Assembly: GCF_024529975.1 (NCBI RefSeq) | Contig: NZ_AP024897.1 | Span: 3,782,001-3,846,000 of the forward strand | Direction of reading: 5' to 3' | DNA: 64,000 bases | Source: Vibrio quintilis | GTDB taxonomy: Bacteria; Pseudomonadota; Gammaproteobacteria; Enterobacterales; Vibrionaceae | Part shown: positions 60,052-64,000 of the stretch, in pieces | Position numbering within the stretch: the first letter of the stretch is position 1 | How the letters are laid out: every line of letters starts with the position of its first letter | Made by a program: the position numbers and the translations under genes | Notes under the pieces: model-generated | Seen by the model: the letters and a program-made list of their open reading frames with translations, nothing else | Databases searched by the model: none | What the model was told of the DNA's origin: nothing

Positions 60052-62459
60052 TGGTTACACCACGTCAGCTCCACAAGTTTGGTGGCAGCAGTCTTGCCAA
60101 TCCGGAGTGTTATCGTCGTGTTGCAACGATTCTCAAAGAGTATTCACAAAGTCATGACCTCGTTGTTGTTTCCGCAGCAGGAAAAACAACCAATAATCTG
60201 ATTGCCTTTGTGGACTCACTTTCATCACCCCATGAAGCTCATGCGATTCTCAATGATATTCGCCAGTTCCAGCTTCATTTAATCAATGACTTACTGGATG
60301 GTGAAGTCGCGCAGGCATTAGCGGCCCAACTGAGTGATGAAATCAGTTATCTTGATTCTCTGACAGCGCCGCTGGAGGAATATGAGCGTAATGCGATTCT
60401 GGCGCACGGAGAATCATGGTCGTCCAGAATTATGGCGGCCCTGCTCAATCAGCAGGGTCTGGTTGCCATTGCACAGGATGCCCGCACCTTCCTGAGAGCT
60501 CATGCGGGAGCACAACCTGAAGTTGATCGGGCAAAATCTTACCCGTTATTGCAGGAGATTCTGGCTCAGAATGCTCACCAGCGGGTCATTTTCACCGGCT
60601 TTACCGCCCAGAATGATGATGGCAAAACGGTCTTGCTGGGACGCAATGGTTCTGATTATTCAGCCACGATTATCGGTGCACTGGCAGAGGTTGAGCGGGT
60701 CACGATCTGGAGTGATGTGGCCGGTGTGTACAGCGCCGATCCCCGTGTGGTTGAAGATGCCTGCCTGCTGCCTTTACTGCGTCTGGATGAAGCCAGTGAA
60801 CTGGCACGTCTGGCGGCACCAGTCCTGCACAGCCGGACGTTACAGCCGGTTGCCCAGAGTTCGATTGATCTCCATCTGCGTTGCAGTTATCAGCCCGAGT
60901 CCGGTTCAACCCATATTGAGCGGATTCTGGCCTCAGGCCGGGGCGCCAAAATTATTACCTCGCTGGAAGATGTACTGCTGCTGGAAGTGCACTTTAGACA
61001 AGGGCATGATTTCAGCCGCCAGCAACTACAGGTCACTGAGCTGCTGAAGCGGGAACAGCTGATACCACTGGCCGTGGAATTGCAGGAAGAACACAGCCGG
61101 ATACGTCTGGCCTATACGGCAGAGATCGCCAAAGATGCGATGAGCTGCCTTCAGGCAAATATTGCTGACGCTGAATTTTATATCAAGGGTGGTTATTCTA
61201 TGGTCGCGGCGGTTGGCGCCGGAATCACTAAAAATGCCAACCATAGTTTCGGTTTTTATCAGCAGATTAAACAGTCTTCACTGGAATTTATTGATACACC
61301 GGAATCTGAACTCAGTCTGGTGGCAATTCTCCGTCAAACCCCGCTTCAGCCGTTGCTGACTGCCCTGCACTCTCAGATGTTTCAGGCACATAAGCGTGTG
61401 GCACTTGCACTGTGTGGTAAAGGAAATATCGGTGCCAGCTGGCTGAAATTATTTGCTGAACAGAAAGCAGAGCTGGAAAAACGCCGGGAAATGAATTTTG
61501 AGCTGGTCGCGATTGTTTCCAGTCAGGAATACTGGCTTGATGAAGAAGGGATTGATCCGGTTCAGGCTGAAGCCCGCTTCAGCGAACAAGCAGTTTCGTA
61601 TGAAGATGATGAGTGGCTTTCAAGACTGGGACAACTCAAAAACTATGACGATGTGATTGTGCTGGATGTCACGGCAAGTAAAAAGCTGGCTGAGCAGTAT
61701 CTTGACATCGCCGGTCAGGGAATGCATCTGATTTCAGCCAATAAAGTGGCTGGCTCAGCAAGCAGTGACTATTACTATCAGGTCAAGGAAGCATTTTCAA
61801 AAATCAGTCGTCACTGGTTTTACAATGCAACCGTAGGGGCCGGACTGCCAATCAATCATACGGTCCGGGATTTAAGGGAAAGCGGTGATGAGATTACTGC
61901 GCTTTCCGGTATCTTCTCCGGTACCTTATCCTGGCTGTTCCAGCAATATAACGGTATGATTCCGTTTAATGAGCTGATCGATCAGGCATGGCAGCAAGGC
62001 TTAACCGAACCAGACCCGCGTAATGATCTGGACGGTTCTGATGTGATGAGAAAACTGGTGATTCTGGCGCGTGAATCCGGACTGGAGATTGAACCGGATC
62101 AGGTTGTGGTCGAGTCGCTGGTGCCGGACGAACTGGCTGCACTTTCTCTGGATGATTTTCTGGATAAAGGCTCCCTGCTGGATGAACAGCTTTCCCAGCG
62201 TCTGGAAAAAGCACGTAAAGAAGATAAGGTACTGCGATATGTCGCAAGGCTCGAAAAATCAGGTAAAGCAAGTGTGGGTATCGAAGCGCTGCCGCAGGAA
62301 CACGCGCTGGCTAACCTGTTGCCATGTGACAACATTTTTGCCATAGAAAGTAAATGGTATAAAGATAATCCGCTGGTGATTCGTGGTCCGGGTGCCGGGC
62401 GGGATGTCACTGCCGGTGCCATTCAGTCTGATATTAATCTGCTTTCGGGGCTGCTTTAG
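60051..62459 (+). CDS. metL: Bifunctional aspartokinase II / homoserine dehydrogenase II
   Basis: First and third steps from aspartate to homoserine, methionine-regulated branch. 802 residues: aspartokinase domain (HKFGGSSLANPECYRRVA; GRNGSDYSATIIGALAE), ACT-like linker (about 300-450), then homoserine dehydrogenase (LALCGKGNIGASWLKL; NATVGAGLPINHTVRDL). Downstream of metB with AGGAGG upstream of its ATG. Confidence 0.97.
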   Translation: MVTPRQLHKFGGSSLANPECYRRVATILKEYSQSHDLVVVSAAGKTTNNLIAFVDSLSSPHEAHAILNDIRQFQLHLINDLLDGEVAQALAAQLSDEISYLDSLTAPLEEYERNAILAHGESWSSRIMAALLNQQGLVAIAQDARTFLRAHAGAQPEVDRAKSYPLLQEILAQNAHQRVIFTGFTAQNDDGKTVLLGRNGSDYSATIIGALAEVERVTIWSDVAGVYSADPRVVEDACLLPLLRLDEASELARLAAPVLHSRTLQPVAQSSIDLHLRCSYQPESGSTHIERILASGRGAKIITSLEDVLLLEVHFRQGHDFSRQQLQVTELLKREQLIPLAVELQEEHSRIRLAYTAEIAKDAMSCLQANIADAEFYIKGGYSMVAAVGAGITKNANHSFGFYQQIKQSSLEFIDTPESELSLVAILRQTPLQPLLTALHSQMFQAHKRVALALCGKGNIGASWLKLFAEQKAELEKRREMNFELVAIVSSQEYWLDEEGIDPVQAEARFSEQAVSYEDDEWLSRLGQLKNYDDVIVLDVTASKKLAEQYLDIAGQGMHLISANKVAGSASSDYYYQVKEAFSKISRHWFYNATVGAGLPINHTVRDLRESGDEITALSGIFSGTLSWLFQQYNGMIPFNELIDQAWQQGLTEPDPRNDLDGSDVMRKLVILARESGLEIEPDQVVVESLVPDELAALSLDDFLDKGSLLDEQLSQRLEKARKEDKVLRYVARLEKSGKASVGIEALPQEHALANLLPCDNIFAIESKWYKDNPLVIRGPGAGRDVTAGAIQSDINLLSGLL

Positions 62460-62528
62460 TCTTTGAGGTGATTGAATCGTCTGTGAGGTGAATTCACTCC
62501 CTGAATCACTGATAAGCATTTCAATTCT

Positions 62529-62555
62529 GGCGCTGTCATCACAGCGCCTTTTTTA
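62529..62555 (+). terminator. Rho-independent terminator after metL
   Basis: GGCGCTGT/ACAGCGCC stem (62529-62536, 62541-62548), CATC loop and six T. Confidence 0.92.
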
Positions 62556-62792
62556 TGCCGGTTTTCCTTTTTTGCTCCATCTGATACTCATCTGAAAAAT
62601 AAATTGATCATCTGGATATGTCTGGTGTAACAAATTACAAGGGCATGGCTGTTTCGTACAAAAAACATCACATCAGCTCTATAATCATATATATCAATCA
62701 CCTGCGTCCGTAGCATTTCTGGTTGAAAAATACTCACTATCAACATGAATTTATTTCAGGTTGCTCGCGTTGACATGAGAAGTGTTTCAAGA

Positions 62793-63761
<969 letters not shown>

Positions 63762-63804
63762 AACCATAACCTCTTCCCTGATTGATAAGATTTTTCAATC
63801 AAAG

Positions 63805-63829
63805 AAATGCCGGCGCCTTGCCGGCATAA
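63805..63829 (-). terminator. Rho-independent terminator after zapB
   Basis: ATGCCGGC/GCCGGCAT stem (63807-63814, 63820-63827) followed on the minus strand by TTTCTTT; lies between convergent metF and zapB. Confidence 0.75.
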
Positions 63830-63859
63830 GCGATCTGACCGGATGAGTGACTGAAACCG

Positions 63860-64000
63860 TTACTCGACATCTTCCATTTTTCCAAGCAAACCACGGATGC
63901 GTTCCTGCCACGCTGTTTGCTCTTTCTGAACGTCCTGCACCCGCTGTTCCAGCTGCTCTTTTTCAGCTTTCAGCCCGCTGGCTTCTTCAACCAGCTTTTG
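63860..64000 (-). CDS. zapB: Cell division protein ZapB (5' part outside window)
   Basis: The last 46 residues of a coiled-coil protein, reading into the window from the right edge: LVEEASGLKAEKEQLEQRVQ and then WQERIRGLLGKMEDVE before TAA 63860-63862. The WQERxRxLLGKMExV ending is characteristic of ZapB, which bundles with ZapA at the Z-ring. A heptad coiled coil covers all visible residues. The start lies beyond position 64000. Confidence 0.85.
   Translation of the reverse strand, partial: QKLVEEASGLKAEKEQLEQRVQDVQKEQTAWQERIRGLLGKMEDVE

Overview
The window reads as chromosomal DNA of a Vibrio or a close relative. The evidence is the conserved gene order (peroxiredoxin, lipoamide dehydrogenase-like gene, arg cluster, ppc, aphA, cysE-gpsA-secB, epmA, frdABCD, efp/epmB, groESL, tpiA, rraA-menA-hslUV-ftsN-cytR-priA, rpmE, malic enzyme, metJ/metB-metL-metF, zapB), the quorum-sensing regulator AphA, the ArgH-acetyltransferase fusion, and GlyGly-CTERM secreted proteases. 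Almost all of it is ordinary core genome. Both ends are cut inside genes: a peroxiredoxin-glutaredoxin fusion at the left and zapB at the right.

Region by region. 1-4050: peroxiredoxin/glutaredoxin, a flavoprotein disulfide reductase, an intact IS481-family element a few bases after its stop codon, and a small membrane protein. 4050-10410: arginine biosynthesis, argC-argB-argG-argH(A) leftward and argE rightward, sharing a promoter region with ARG-box-like palindromes. 10623-18600: ppc, aphA with a long leader, cysE, gpsA, secB, a rhodanese and epmA. 18898-22205: fumarate reductase operon. 22261-29200: an SPFH membrane protein, EF-P with its modification enzyme EpmB (EpmA lies 6 kb away), a ModF-like ABC ATPase and groESL behind a sigma-32-type promoter. 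29486-43083: a SufR-like regulator, tpiA, a MATE pump, rraA, menA, hslVU (also with a heat-shock-type promoter), ftsN, cytR, priA, rpmE and a short malic enzyme.

43192-57874 is an accessory block lying between the malic enzyme gene and metJ. It holds a glutathione transferase, a GH3 beta-glucosidase, one intact and one truncated trypsin-like GlyGly-CTERM protease, an IS3-family element, and a leftward type VI secretion (T6SS) module. That module runs: VgrG with a long Gly/Ser/Ala tail; an 885-residue cargo protein with a degenerate M23-like domain, SH3-like repeats and a C-terminal lysozyme-like toxin; a secreted putative immunity protein made of two tandem copies of one domain; a MITE-like element with 9-bp flanking repeats; the C-terminal remnant of a second toxin resembling GH19 enzymes, overlapping its own secreted putative immunity gene; and a broken second copy of the cargo chassis, part of it about 99% identical to the intact gene, cut by the IS3 element. 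This looks like a modular T6SS effector locus in which toxin ends and immunity genes have been exchanged and displaced, and it is the most interesting part of the window.

58277-63761 is the methionine regulon: metJ divergent from metB-metL, then metF, each promoter region carrying tandem Met boxes. I saw no tRNA, rRNA or CRISPR array.
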